DNA of 64,000 nucleotides. Origin: Sorangium cellulosum (GTDB lineage Bacteria > Myxococcota_A > Polyangia > Polyangiales > Polyangiaceae). The notes below the pieces were generated by a model that worked only from the letters and a program-made list of their open reading frames with translations, did not search any database and was not told the DNA's origin. The stretch lies in contig NZ_CP012673.1 of assembly GCF_002950945.1 (NCBI RefSeq), forward strand, positions 9,562,501 to 9,626,500, in the 5' to 3' direction. Below, one piece after another: positions 1 through 8,231 of the stretch. A program made the translations under genes and the position numbers. Each line of letters starts with the position of its first letter. The first letter of the stretch is position 1.

Positions 1-1194
1 CTCCAGGGTCGCGTCGCGCAGCGTCGTCGTGGCCGGGTCGACCTTCACGTCGGCCACCGTCCCGTCGCCCAGGATCGCGAAATCGAGCGGGATCGTCCCT
101 GCCGCGGCCGGGCTCCGCTCGAGGAGCTCCTCGTAGCAGACCCGGAACCGCCCGAACTGGCCCCGCACGACGGCCTGGATCTCGTCGCGCAGGAGGTGCT
201 TCGGCAGCGGCACCGCCACGGGCGCCGCCGGCAGCGCCTCCATCGCGGCGAGCGCCTCCTCGACCGCGGGGAGCTGCGCCCGGCGCGGGGCGGCGATCAG
301 GATCACCGGCGGCGCGCCGCTGCGCTCGCGCGCGGCGATGAGCCCCTCGCCCTTCGAGAGCCGCTCGACGACCTCCGCCGAGGGCAGCGGCAGCTCCGCG
401 TCGTACCGCGCGGGGATGTGCAGGTTGCCGAGGTCGAAGTAGAAGACCGCGAGGCTCGATCCGAGCCTCGCGCGGGCGGCCGGGATGCCGACCCAGCTGC
501 CGGTCCGCGATGACCGCGCGTGGATCGGCAGCCTGTCGTCGCAGCGGGGGCAAGCCTCGCGCCGGAGCTCGCGGATCGCGGGCGCGAGCGCGAAGGTGCC
601 GAGCCGGTCGCTGACCTCCCTGCTCCCGCCGAACGAGAGCACGTCGATCTCGATCCCCCGTGTCCCGGCCTCCGGCGCGGGGAAGTACCGCGCGAGCGCG
701 CGGGCGAACGGCGACGTGTGCTCGTGCTCGCCCGGCTCCCCCGGCAGCGGCGCCTCCCCGCGCCCGGTGAGCAGCACGCGCAGGCGCTCCTCGGCCGCGG
801 ACTGGAGCGGCCACGACGGGCTGCCCGCCCGCTCGCCGAGCAGCGCCTCCACGGCGGCGATCGCGCCCTCGCGATCCCCCTCCGCCTCGAGCAGGCGGCT
901 CATCGCGAGCCGCGCCTGATCGCGCTGCTCCGGCGCGGCCGCCGGATCGGCGAGCGCCTCGTCGAGCGAGCGGCGCGCGGCGCCGAGCTCGCGGCCGGTG
1001 TCGACGCGGCGCTCGGCCAGCTCGATCGCGAGCGCGAGCGCGGCGCGCCGGTCCTCGCCGACGGCGAGGTCGGCCTGCGCCTCGCCGTTCGGCGCGCCGG
1101 GCGCGCCGGGCGTCGGCCCGTCGACGCACGCGGCGGGGGCGAACATACCGAGGATCAGGGCGGCGGCGGCGGTGTGGTGATGGATCGTGTTCAT
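1..1194 (-). CDS. Lipoprotein with AgmX/PglI-type C-terminal domain (3' end outside window)
   Basis: The protein begins with a signal peptide ending in a lipobox-like Cys at about residue 23 (FAPAAC), followed by a Gly/Pro/Ala stretch, so it is probably exported and lipid-anchored. Residues 40-130 are Ala/Glu/Arg-rich and resemble a helical repeat segment. The last readable part (RGQFGRFRVCYEELLERSP, then a GTV-VKVDPATT segment) matches the AgmX/PglI C-terminal domain common in myxobacterial envelope and gliding proteins. The ATG at 1194 has a good ribosome site (GGAGGG). The gene runs off the left edge. It lies in line with the truncated response regulator upstream but in another frame. Its precise function is not known. 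Confidence 0.75.
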   Translation of the reverse strand, partial: MNTIHHHTAAAALILGMFAPAACVDGPTPGAPGAPNGEAQADLAVGEDRRAALALAIELAERRVDTGRELGAARRSLDEALADPAAAPEQRDQARLAMSRLLEAEGDREGAIAAVEALLGERAGSPSWPLQSAAEERLRVLLTGRGEAPLPGEPGEHEHTSPFARALARYFPAPEAGTRGIEIDVLSFGGSREVSDRLGTFALAPAIRELRREACPRCDDRLPIHARSSRTGSWVGIPAARARLGSSLAVFYFDLGNLHIPARYDAELPLPSAEVVERLSKGEGLIAARERSGAPPVILIAAPRRAQLPAVEEALAAMEALPAAPVAVPLPKHLLRDEIQAVVRGQFGRFRVCYEELLERSPAAAGTIPLDFAILGDGTVADVKVDPATTTLRDATLE

Positions 1195-1231
1195 GGCGTC
1201 TCGTTCCCTCCGGCGCGCGGCCAGCGTGCGT

Positions 1232-1555
1232 GTCGTCGTCCGCGCCGAGCCGGAGCCCCCGCACCTTGTCCTGCTCCTCGCCCTTGGCGGTGACCATCAG
1301 GATGGGCAGGTCCACGTCGTGCCGGCGGAGCTCCTCGCAGATCTCGAAGCCGTTCATCCCGGGCAACATCACGTCGAGCAGCACGAGGTCGGGCCGCGCG
1401 GCGAGCGCCGCCTGCAGCCCCTCGGGGCCGGTCTTCGCCACCTCGACGCGGAAGCCCGCGGATCGCAGCGTCTTCTGGAGGCCGAGGCGCAGCGTCGGGT
1501 CGTCCTCGACGACGAGGACGGTCTCCAGCCTGCCTTCGGGCGTCTTCTGGGTCAT
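1232..1555 (-). pseudogene. Truncated response regulator (receiver only, lacking beta5 and output domain)
   Basis: The start ATG overlaps the stop of the histidine kinase gene (ATGA), so the two were co-translated. Residues 10-107 form a clear CheY-like receiver: acidic pair VVEDDP, phospho-acceptor Asp in LLDVMLPG, and the Thr of MVTAK. The match stops abruptly at LGADD, just before the normally invariant Lys motif (YVTKPF), and no DNA-binding domain follows. The frame then continues as Arg-rich sequence into the ribosome site of the next gene, with no stop in the part I followed. A deletion that joined the receiver to the downstream lipoprotein is the simplest reading. A product could fold only partly and lacks the Lys needed for normal phosphorylation signalling. 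Confidence 0.65.
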
Positions 1556-3420
1556 GGCGCCTGCTCCTTCGGTCCTCTGGGTCCCGGGATCCACAACGTG
1601 AACGCGGCGCCGCGGCCCGGCTCGCTGTCGACGCGGGCGCTGCCGCCGTGCGCGCGGGCGACGTGCCGGACCAGCGACAGCCCGATGCCGCTGCCCGAGA
1701 CGGCGCGGCTCAGCCGGTCGTCGGCGCGCTCGAACGGCTCGAAGATGCGGCGCTGATCGCGCCGGGCGACGCCCGGGCCGCGGTCCTCGACGGCGATCGC
1801 GACGCCGCCCCGCTCGCGCGCGACGCGGACGCGGTAGGGGGCGGCGAGCAGCGCGTACTTCAGGGCGTTGGCGAGCAGGTTGTCGACCGCGAGCCGGATC
1901 TGGCCCGCGTCGATGCTCGCCTCCGCCGCCGGGTCGAGCTCGCGCACGACCCTGGGCATCTCGGGGTTCCGCTCCTCGAACGTGTCGATCGAGGCCGCGA
2001 CCGCCTCGGCGACGCGGGCCGGGGCGCGCCCTATGGCCGCGCGTCCGGCCATCATCCGGCTGAAGCCGAGCAGCCGCTCCACGGTCTCGCCGAGCCGCCG
2101 CGACTCGCGCCCGAGCGCCTCGAACACCTCGCGGTGCTCGTCCGGCGCGAGCCGCCCCTCCTCGAGCAGCTCCGAGAGCATGCGCACCGACGCGATCGGC
2201 GTCCGGAGCTCGTGGGAGACGGCGGCGACGAAGTCGGTGCGCAGCTCGCTGGAGCGCCGCGCGGCGCGCATGCGCGCGAACAGGAGCGCGGCCAGCCCGA
2301 GGGCGAGCGCTGTGGCGGCGGCCCCGACGCCGACGAGCAGCCGCTCGCCGCGCGCCGCGTGCCGCTCCACGGCCGCTGGATCCGCGGGCGAGAGCCGCAC
2401 GGCGAGCTCGGGCGCGATCGGCAGCAGGGCCGCGGGCGCGCCGCCGACCTCGGGTGCGCCCTTCGCCCGCCCGGCGGCGCCGGCGGTCGCGGCGCCGGCG
2501 AGGACGTCGGCGCGCACGTCGGGCGAGAGCGGGCGCGCGTCGCCGTGGAGCCAGCCGGCGAGCGAGCCGGCGTGGATCACGAAGCCGGCGGAGCGCCCGT
2601 CCGGGAGCGCCCGCAGGGTTCCCGAGGAGGCGCCCGCGCGCCACGAGACGAGCCCGCGCGCGTCGGGGCGCGCGCGCAGCGCGGCGTCGAGGCCCCCGCG
2701 CCGGAGCTCGGCCACGAGCGCGTCCCGCTCGGGGCGCGGGGACGCGAGCGCCGCGCGCGCCCGCTCGCGCGGCTCGCCCGAGAGCGCGGCGTCCACCTCC
2801 ATCGCGGTGGCCTTCCGCTCCGCCTCGGAGAGCCCCGCCGCGTGCGCCTCGAGCCACGCGGCGACGGCGCGCTGATCGACGGCGACGGCGCGGCCTTCCG
2901 CGGCGTCGAGCGCGAGGACGGGCCAGAGCCACCGCCCCGCGGGCGACCGGGCCTCGGCGCAGCGCGCGAGGAAGTCGCGCCGCGCGCCGTCGCGGGTCCG
3001 GGCGTCCGGCCCGGCCGCGGTGCGGGCGAGCGCGGCGCAGCCCTCGGGCGCGGGCGCGGGCGGCGGCGCGGCCCGGGGCGGCAGCAGCACGGATCGATCC
3101 GGGGCGAGCAGCACCGGCGTCGCGAACGGCGGTGTGATCCCGGAGAGCGCCGCGGCGACGGCGTCGGGGGCGCCGTGGATCGCGAGGGCGGCGAGCGCGG
3201 CGGAGGAGCTGTCCGTGGCCTCGTCGAGCGCGCGCGAGAGCCGCGCCGAGGCGGTGGACAGGCCGAGCGCCACCTCGCGGCGGGCGCCGTCGGCCTCGTT
3301 GGCGAGCGCGCGCAGGCCGAGGACGCCGACGCAGATCGCGGGCAGGCTCGCCGCGGCGGCGAAGAGCGCCCAGTCGCGCAGCCGGCTGGCCCGAGGGGAG
3401 AGCATGGCCGAGGATCTCAC
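1552..3420 (-). CDS. Membrane sensor histidine kinase
   Basis: This 622-aa protein has a transmembrane helix near residues 18-40, a roughly 300-residue Ala/Arg-rich extracytoplasmic sensor region of no recognised type, and a second helix near 350-372. HisKA follows with the phospho-acceptor in VSHELRTP (His about 403). The HATPase_c domain shows the N box (DNLLANALK), G1 (EDRGPG) and G2 (GSGIGL). It should autophosphorylate in response to an envelope signal and pass phosphate to the adjacent receiver, but that partner is truncated, so the pair may be uncoupled. GTG at 3420 and ATG at 3405 are both possible starts. The stop overlaps the regulator start. Confidence 0.85.
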   Translation of the reverse strand: MRSSAMLSPRASRLRDWALFAAAASLPAICVGVLGLRALANEADGARREVALGLSTASARLSRALDEATDSSSAALAALAIHGAPDAVAAALSGITPPFATPVLLAPDRSVLLPPRAAPPPAPAPEGCAALARTAAGPDARTRDGARRDFLARCAEARSPAGRWLWPVLALDAAEGRAVAVDQRAVAAWLEAHAAGLSEAERKATAMEVDAALSGEPRERARAALASPRPERDALVAELRRGGLDAALRARPDARGLVSWRAGASSGTLRALPDGRSAGFVIHAGSLAGWLHGDARPLSPDVRADVLAGAATAGAAGRAKGAPEVGGAPAALLPIAPELAVRLSPADPAAVERHAARGERLLVGVGAAATALALGLAALLFARMRAARRSSELRTDFVAAVSHELRTPIASVRMLSELLEEGRLAPDEHREVFEALGRESRRLGETVERLLGFSRMMAGRAAIGRAPARVAEAVAASIDTFEERNPEMPRVVRELDPAAEASIDAGQIRLAVDNLLANALKYALLAAPYRVRVARERGGVAIAVEDRGPGVARRDQRRIFEPFERADDRLSRAVSGSGIGLSLVRHVARAHGGSARVDSEPGRGAAFTLWIPGPRGPKEQAP

Positions 3421-3488
3421 GGCCAGGTCACCGGCATGTCACCGGGCGGGGCGGCCCGGGCCGGGCGCCCTGGGGCGAGGCCCTGGCC

Positions 3489-4205
3489 TCAGAAGTGGAC
3501 GCGGAGCGAGCCGCCAGTCGGACCGACGACGACCTCGGGGGCGTGGAGCGACGCCTTGCGCGGGATGTCGTTGCGCACCCAGACCTCCTGGTTGGAGACG
3601 AGGCCCGCGACGAGCAGCACGAAGCCCGTCACCTGCGTGACCCCGTTCAGGAGGACGAGCGAGCCGGCGACCTGGCCGTCGTCGTCGCTGAAGTCGACGT
3701 CCTCGCCGCTCCCGAGCGTGATGAACGGCCCGCCGAGGGGCACGAGCAGCGGCGCGTAGCCGCCGCTCGAGCTCTCCCCCACGCTGAGGATGGTCCCGCC
3801 CGTCAGCGCTGCGATCGCCCACGCTCCGCCGAGCACGGCGGTCCCCGCGACGATCATCCGGCGGTTCATCTGCGTCTCGAGGCGGTAGCCCTCCGGGGGC
3901 GTGCCGCGCTCCTTGTAAGGCAACGTCCGCGGCAGACCGAGGATGACCTGCGGCGGCGCGTACGGCGCGTAGCCGGGCGGCGGCGCGTAGCCAGGCGGCG
4001 GCGCGTAGCCAGGCGGCGGCGCGTAGCCAGGCGGCGGCGCGTAGCCAGGCGGCGGCGCGTAGCCAGGCGGCGGCGCGGGCGCGTGGCCCGGCGCCGCGCT
4101 CGGCGCGGGCGGCGGGGCGGCGTCCTCCGCTGCCGCGGCCGGCGCCGCGAGCGCGAGCGCGCCGAGCAGCGCGGCCATCGAGTGGACAGTGCGGATCGCG
4201 GTCAC
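3489..4205 (-). CDS. Exported/membrane protein with (PPPGYA)n repeats
   Basis: This 238-aa protein starts at a GTG behind a GGGAG ribosome site. It has a signal peptide (to about residue 25, APAAAA), then a Pro/Gly/Tyr-rich segment with about six near-perfect PPPGYA repeats, a short conserved block (TPPEGYRLETQMNR), and two or three hydrophobic segments (about 118-140, 155-170, 190-212). The C-terminus ends in alternating residues and a terminal Phe (LRVHF), which is reminiscent of an outer-membrane strand. It has the same length and layout as the next gene upstream (4252-4968), so the two are tandem paralogues. Function is unknown; a Tyr/Pro-rich surface linker is an inference from composition. 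Confidence 0.7.
   Translation of the reverse strand: MTAIRTVHSMAALLGALALAAPAAAAEDAAPPPAPSAAPGHAPAPPPGYAPPPGYAPPPGYAPPPGYAPPPGYAPPPGYAPYAPPQVILGLPRTLPYKERGTPPEGYRLETQMNRRMIVAGTAVLGGAWAIAALTGGTILSVGESSSGGYAPLLVPLGGPFITLGSGEDVDFSDDDGQVAGSLVLLNGVTQVTGFVLLVAGLVSNQEVWVRNDIPRKASLHAPEVVVGPTGGSLRVHF
3967..4076 (-). repeat. 18-bp tandem repeat encoding PPPGYA
   Basis: About six copies of an 18-bp unit, five of them practically identical, lie head to tail inside the coding frame. Near identity at the DNA level suggests recent slippage or recombination, so copy number may vary between strains. Confidence 0.85.
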
Positions 4206-4251
4206 GTGCGTCTCCCTTCAGGGTGAGAGCTCCCGGCGACGGCTCGCCGGC

Positions 4252-4968
4252 TCAGAAGCGCCATTGCAAGGCCGCGGACGACGCGCCGATCGAGACCTCC
4301 GGCCAGCGCGAGGCGGCGTGTGTCACGCCGCTCGGTCCCGTATCGAACTGGCGCTCCAGGTAGACATCCTCGTGGGCCAGGCCGGCGGCGATCAGGATCA
4401 GGCCGCCCACCTGGACGGCCATGTCGACCGTGAGCCAGAAGGTGCCCGCCCCCTCGGCATCGAGGGTCGATGTCGCGATCGTCGGGCCGACGAACGGAAG
4501 GAACAGCGGCGCGAACTCGCCGCCCGTGTCCTCCGCGAGCCCCGCGATGCCCGCGACCGTGAACGAGACCGCGTACCCGATGCTGAACGTCACGAGGCCC
4601 GCCCCGACGAGCGCGCGATCCGCCCTGGTCTTGAGCGCGTAGCCGCGCGGGATCGGATCTCCCTCTTCGTAGACGATCGTCCGCGGGTTGGCCCACGGGG
4701 GCAGCGCCGGCGGCGGCGGCGGGAAGTAGCCCGGCGGCGGCGGCAGCAGCTGGGCCCTCGGGGGCGCCTGGAACGCGCCGGGCGCGGCCGGCGCTCCTGC
4801 CGGGCCCTCGATCGCGGGGCCCGGCGGCGCGCCCTGGCCCGGCGCCTGCGCGGCCGCCGGCGCGGCGAGCCCGAGCAGCGCGGCGATCGCCGCGGCGGCC
4901 TGCGTTGCGAGCGCCACGGCTGCGCGGGCGCGGCGATCGCGCCGCGCCGTGGGGCGGCGAGGCGGCAT
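4252..4968 (-). CDS. Exported/membrane protein, paralogue of the adjacent PPPGYA protein
   Basis: I take the ATG at 4968 because GGAAGGGAG precedes it at good spacing; a longer frame starting at 4998 has no such site. The product is 238 aa. It has an Arg-rich N-terminus, a signal peptide ending AAPAAAQ, a Pro-rich spacer (PPPPGYFPPPPPALPP), then a conserved GD-PIPRGYALKTRADRAL block and hydrophobic helices near 105-125, 140-160 and 175-195. The C-terminus (AALQWRF) again ends in Phe. The layout mirrors the downstream gene (YRLETQMNR against YALKTRADR), which indicates tandem duplication. Function is unknown. Confidence 0.7.
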   Translation of the reverse strand: MPPRRPTARRDRRARAAVALATQAAAAIAALLGLAAPAAAQAPGQGAPPGPAIEGPAGAPAAPGAFQAPPRAQLLPPPPGYFPPPPPALPPWANPRTIVYEEGDPIPRGYALKTRADRALVGAGLVTFSIGYAVSFTVAGIAGLAEDTGGEFAPLFLPFVGPTIATSTLDAEGAGTFWLTVDMAVQVGGLILIAAGLAHEDVYLERQFDTGPSGVTHAASRWPEVSIGASSAALQWRF

Positions 4969-5260
4969 GATTCTCCCTTCCGTTGGCCTGGTCGGCATGC
5001 TGGCTCCGGTCGCGCTCGCGCTGCGACTCCAAGGAACTGCGGGTAGCTTCGGTGCAGCGACGCCAGGATACGCGGACAGCGCGCGAACTCAACGGCGCAC
5101 GAGCGCGGGCGGCGGCCAGCGGCGGCGCGCGGCGCCCTCGGGCCGGTCGCAGCGCGCGAGCGCCGCCGCGTCGCCGGCGGTGTCGGCGCTGTCGAGCGGC
5201 GCGGCCGCGGCGCGACGACCTCGCATCGATGACCGACGCGCGCGGCGGTGCGCTGGTCTG
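4969..5260. other. Intergenic region, no gene seen
   Basis: This 292-bp GC-rich stretch separates the upstream end of the PPPGYA pair from the 3' end of the protease gene. It presumably carries the promoter for the pair. I see no convincing coding sequence or RNA gene. Confidence 0.5.
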
Positions 5261-6646
5261 TTACTCCACGAACCGGAGCCAGTTCAGGTTGATGTCGCCG
5301 GTCTCGAAGACGACGCGCACGACGTGCGGGCCGACGGTCACCCAGCCGACCGGGACCGAGACGGTCTGCCACGACTGCGCGCCGCCCGTCGCCGGCAGGA
5401 CGACGGTCCCGGTGACGTTCTGGCCGTCGATCTCGACGTGGAGCGCCTTCGATGCGCCGGTCGTGGCCACCCGCAGCTCGAGGTTATACTGGATCGGGAA
5501 CCCGTTCATCACCGAGTAGTTGAGCCACTCGCCTGCCGCGGTGCCGGTGACGTTGGCGCCGGGGCCGGTGGGGGCGTCGGTCGTCGGCTCGAGATCGACG
5601 TGCTGACCACGGTAGAAGCCGGTCGCGTTGCCGACCGTGGTGTCGTGGTAGGCGAGGCCCTCGTAGCCGTAATCGAAGTTCTCCGCCTCGATCGTGCTCG
5701 TCACCGGCGCGTGCGTGAACTCGTAGGGGATGGTCCGAGGGGAGCCCCCCTGCGTGTTCACGCCGCGGTCCTTGAGCCACGTCAGGACGTCGTAGCGCGC
5801 CGCGGAGTCGAGCCGGGTGTGCCAGTTCGTCCGCGAGATGCCGCTCTCGTCGGAGAACGTGTAGTAGGAGTTGACGCCGACGATGAGCTGCTGGGACGTG
5901 CCGGTGCGGTAGAGGGGTCCGCCGGAGTCGCCGGGGCAGAGGCTCGCCGCGGCTGGATCGGTCAGGACGCCCTCGGTGATCACGTTGGCGCCCGCGACGT
6001 CCGCCGCGTCCTCCGGGATCACGTAGGAGCCGTCGTGGATCAGCGCGCTTGCCGGGAGCGTGGTCACCGTCTCGATCTTGAGCCGAGCCGGGGGGGTAGG
6101 CTGGTCGACGCCGTTCTCGCAGCCGTATCCGGCGATGATCACCTCTGTTCCCGGCAGCACGGGGTTGCCGTCGATCGTCGCCTCGGGGATGCCCGGCGTG
6201 TCCTCGTTGACGACGATCACCGCGACATCCGGCGGATGGTACGGGTTCAGGATGTTGGTGCAGTGCCTGTGGCAGCTCGGCCGGGAGGAGGTCCACGTCG
6301 GGAAGATGTGGGTCTGCTGGACGGTCAGGTTGAGCCGCTGCATCCCGGAGGGGCCGTTGTCGCTCGTGAGCGCGATGGTCGAGCCCGGCAGATGGTTGCT
6401 CCCGACGGCGCCGGTGTTGTCGTCGTCGATGCAGTGGGCCGCGATGAGGAAGTGACGGGGGCCGACCTTGGCCCCGGTGCAGTCGCTGACCTGGATCGTG
6501 GCGGGGACCTCGGTCTCGAGGGCCGGGCGGCCGCCGATGAGCTCCTCGCTGGACTCGTCGACGTGCTCCGAGGTCGGCGCGGCGTGGTCGCCGACGCACG
6601 CGGCGAGGACAAGGGGAAGCAGGCCTATCGCTGGACGAAGACGCAT
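5261..6646 (-). CDS. Secreted trypsin-like serine protease lipoprotein with CBM6 domain
   Basis: The ATG at 6646 follows AAGAGGAG. The 461-aa protein has a lipoprotein signal (LVLAAC, Cys about 17) and an S1 (chymotrypsin) domain beginning at IGGRPALETEVPAT. The catalytic triad is visible: His71 (LIAAHC), Asp140 (PDVAVI) and Ser241 (CPGDSGGPL). From about residue 330 a beta-sandwich domain matches carbohydrate-binding module family 6 (EAENFDYGYEG; WLNYSV; ending INLNWLRFVE). The enzyme is probably surface-bound or secreted, with the CBM tethering it to polysaccharide, which suits a predatory or saprophytic myxobacterium. A second S1 protease lies at 8232. Confidence 0.88.
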   Translation of the reverse strand: MRLRPAIGLLPLVLAACVGDHAAPTSEHVDESSEELIGGRPALETEVPATIQVSDCTGAKVGPRHFLIAAHCIDDDNTGAVGSNHLPGSTIALTSDNGPSGMQRLNLTVQQTHIFPTWTSSRPSCHRHCTNILNPYHPPDVAVIVVNEDTPGIPEATIDGNPVLPGTEVIIAGYGCENGVDQPTPPARLKIETVTTLPASALIHDGSYVIPEDAADVAGANVITEGVLTDPAAASLCPGDSGGPLYRTGTSQQLIVGVNSYYTFSDESGISRTNWHTRLDSAARYDVLTWLKDRGVNTQGGSPRTIPYEFTHAPVTSTIEAENFDYGYEGLAYHDTTVGNATGFYRGQHVDLEPTTDAPTGPGANVTGTAAGEWLNYSVMNGFPIQYNLELRVATTGASKALHVEIDGQNVTGTVVLPATGGAQSWQTVSVPVGWVTVGPHVVRVVFETGDINLNWLRFVE

Positions 6647-7176
6647 GGAAACTCCTCTTTTCATCTCGACCCGGAGGCTCCTCTCGCGAGAAGCAGCCTT
6701 TGCGGCCCACCCACCATCGGGGGGCGCGCGCCGTCGTCGGCCCATGGCCGCTCCAGCAGCGCTGGAGCGGCGGCGGGCCGACGCGAGGCCGTTCGGGAGG
6801 CTGGCGAGGCTCCGACCCGACCGATGCGGTGGTTGCACCACAAAGCGGGGATCGGCGCGTGCGCTCACGCGCGAGCAGCCTGCAGCGGATCGACTGTAAA
6901 TCTGTCGGAAATGGTTGCGTGTGCCGGAGAGCTCGGGCGCGGACGGGGTTCGGAATGACTATTTACGAAGGGGAACGTCCGCGCCCGGCTCCCTCTGGCT
7001 CCCTGAATGATGGCGAGCCCGCCAGCCCTTCAGAAATTCGTACGTGCCCCGCTGATTTTTCATGGGGGTGCGGAACCGGGCCGCGGGGATGACCGGCAGA
7101 GGGCGTCCACGGATCAGCCCCGCGGCGCGCGCCGGCTCGTCGGGAGCCCCGTCGAACCGGCCGGCGGCGAGGGCGG
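6647..7176. other. Long intergenic region upstream of the protease
   Basis: About 530 bp without a convincing gene. The first 200 bp should hold the protease promoter. A short segment near 6886-6912 resembles a tRNA anticodon arm but has no matching acceptor or T arm. Nothing else is recognisable. Confidence 0.45.
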
Positions 7177-7335
7177 GTGGGCAGCGTCGCCGTGCAGCTC
7201 GGCAAGGCGATGGGCGCGCACGTGACGGCGCTCTCGAGCGGGAAGCCCCTCGACGCGGTCCGGAGCCTGGGGGCCGACGTCGCGTACGACTATCGCCGGC
7301 CGGTGATCGAGGCGATGTTTCCGGTGGCGCAGGTC
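7177..7335 (+). pseudogene. Fragment of a zinc/quinone-type alcohol dehydrogenase (MDR family)
   Basis: The frame reads VGSVAVQLGKAMGAHVTALS, then a segment containing SLGADVAYDYR. This is the Rossmann-fold NADPH-binding core of medium-chain dehydrogenases/quinone oxidoreductases. The N-terminal catalytic domain is absent, the first Gly of the GGVG motif appears frameshifted, and the match ends about 7300 where a dispersed palindromic repeat begins. It is a broken remnant that cannot encode an active enzyme. Confidence 0.65.
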
Positions 7336-7339
7336 GCCG

Positions 7340-7482
7340 ACGTTGATCGAGCGAGAAATAAAGCGCCATGGCGCCAGGGACGCCAAGATATTATCTTCTT
7401 CTTGGCGCCCCTGGCGTCTTGGCGCCTTGGCGTTTCGAACTTCTGCTCGTTCGAGGCTGGTTCAACCCGTTTGCCCCTCTAG
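7340..7482 (+). repeat. Dispersed ~140-bp palindromic repeat, copy 1
   Basis: The sequence runs from CGTTGATCGAGCGAGA to CTCTAG and contains nested GGCGCC/CGCCAAG hairpin arms around an AT-rich centre. The same element, reverse-complemented, lies at 48429-48569, where it interrupts a gene. Shared blocks include CGTTGATCGAGCGAGA, CGCCAAGATATTAT and GGTTCAACCCGTTTG. This copy follows the MDR relic and lies 17 bp from the 3' end of the next minus-strand gene. No transposase is encoded. Confidence 0.75.
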
Positions 7483-7498
7483 CAGGCCCTGGGTCGGT

Positions 7499-8158
7499 TC
7501 ATTGACAGCGGCGCCAGGGGATCAGCCCATCAATATAGTTAAACTTGACGGATGCGCTTCCCGTGCCACCGATCGTGGCGCGGAGCTGCACGTTGACCGT
7601 AGCCGAGGTGGCGCCACACGGGGCGCTGCCCGCTTGTCCTCCGGCAGGGATAGAGAGCAGCTCAAACATCCCTTCGGAGTTCGTGTCGATGTTCTCAAAC
7701 GTCTTGGAGACGCTGGCCGTGCCGGCCAGTGATTGGCTTGCTTGAACCGTGACGACAGCTGCGTCTTCGGTATACACGTCGCCAAACACATCCAAGGACG
7801 GCGCATCGAACGTGTAGCCTGCTGGAAACGTATAGGTGACCTCGACGTCACAAGCGACGTCGTACGTGCCAAAGTCGTCGCGGCCCCCGAGAGCGCCATC
7901 GAACGTGAGTGCGTATTCCTCGTTGCCAGCTCCGACCTGCGTATCCATAGCTCCGCAGCCGGAGGCAGTTGCCGTGATCGAGACCTGGCTCGGGTCAGGC
8001 ACGTCGCCGTCGTCGAGGGCGGCCGCCTCGCCTTCCACTACCTCGCCTTCGTAGGAGGCGTCGGCGCACGCTACGCACAGGGAGGAACAAAGCAGCATCG
8101 CAAGACACGACCGGACATGACGGTTCAAAAGCTCGTTGACAAGCTGAAATCGCATCAT
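7499..8158 (-). CDS. Small secreted lipoprotein, possibly DUF4360-like
   Basis: The 219-aa product follows GAGAGGAAGG; the start is one of two adjacent ATGs (8158 or 8155). It has a signal peptide with lipobox-like SLCVAC, then a mature domain rich in beta-strand pattern with spaced Cys residues (SGCG, VACDVEVTYTFPAG, SAPCG, ending IPWRRC). The Cys spacing and the TYTFPAGYTF block loosely recall fungal/bacterial DUF4360 secreted proteins, but I am not certain. It sits between the two S1 protease genes in the same orientation, with its own spacing. Confidence 0.7.
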   Translation of the reverse strand: MMRFQLVNELLNRHVRSCLAMLLCSSLCVACADASYEGEVVEGEAAALDDGDVPDPSQVSITATASGCGAMDTQVGAGNEEYALTFDGALGGRDDFGTYDVACDVEVTYTFPAGYTFDAPSLDVFGDVYTEDAAVVTVQASQSLAGTASVSKTFENIDTNSEGMFELLSIPAGGQAGSAPCGATSATVNVQLRATIGGTGSASVKFNYIDGLIPWRRCQ

Positions 8159-8231
8159 ACCTTCCTCTCATGGTGACTGGACAAGCCGGTGCGACATGCA
8201 ACGTGACCCATGTCCAGGCACGGCTGTAGTA

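Noticed and set aside
1648..3759. 703-codon plus-strand open frame opposite the histidine kinase
   Set aside because: It is Arg/Gly/Ala-rich with no domain and runs antisense to a gene with clear kinase motifs; long antisense frames are expected at this GC content.
3967..4076. Tandem 18-bp repeat as a CRISPR array
   Set aside because: Units are contiguous without spacers and keep the reading frame of PPPGYA.
6886..6912. tRNA-Tyr-like anticodon arm (GACTGTAAATCTGTC)
   Set aside because: The anticodon stem has a mismatch, and there is no D arm, T arm (GGTTCGAATCC type) or acceptor stem at the right distances. At most it is a chance match or a tiny relic.
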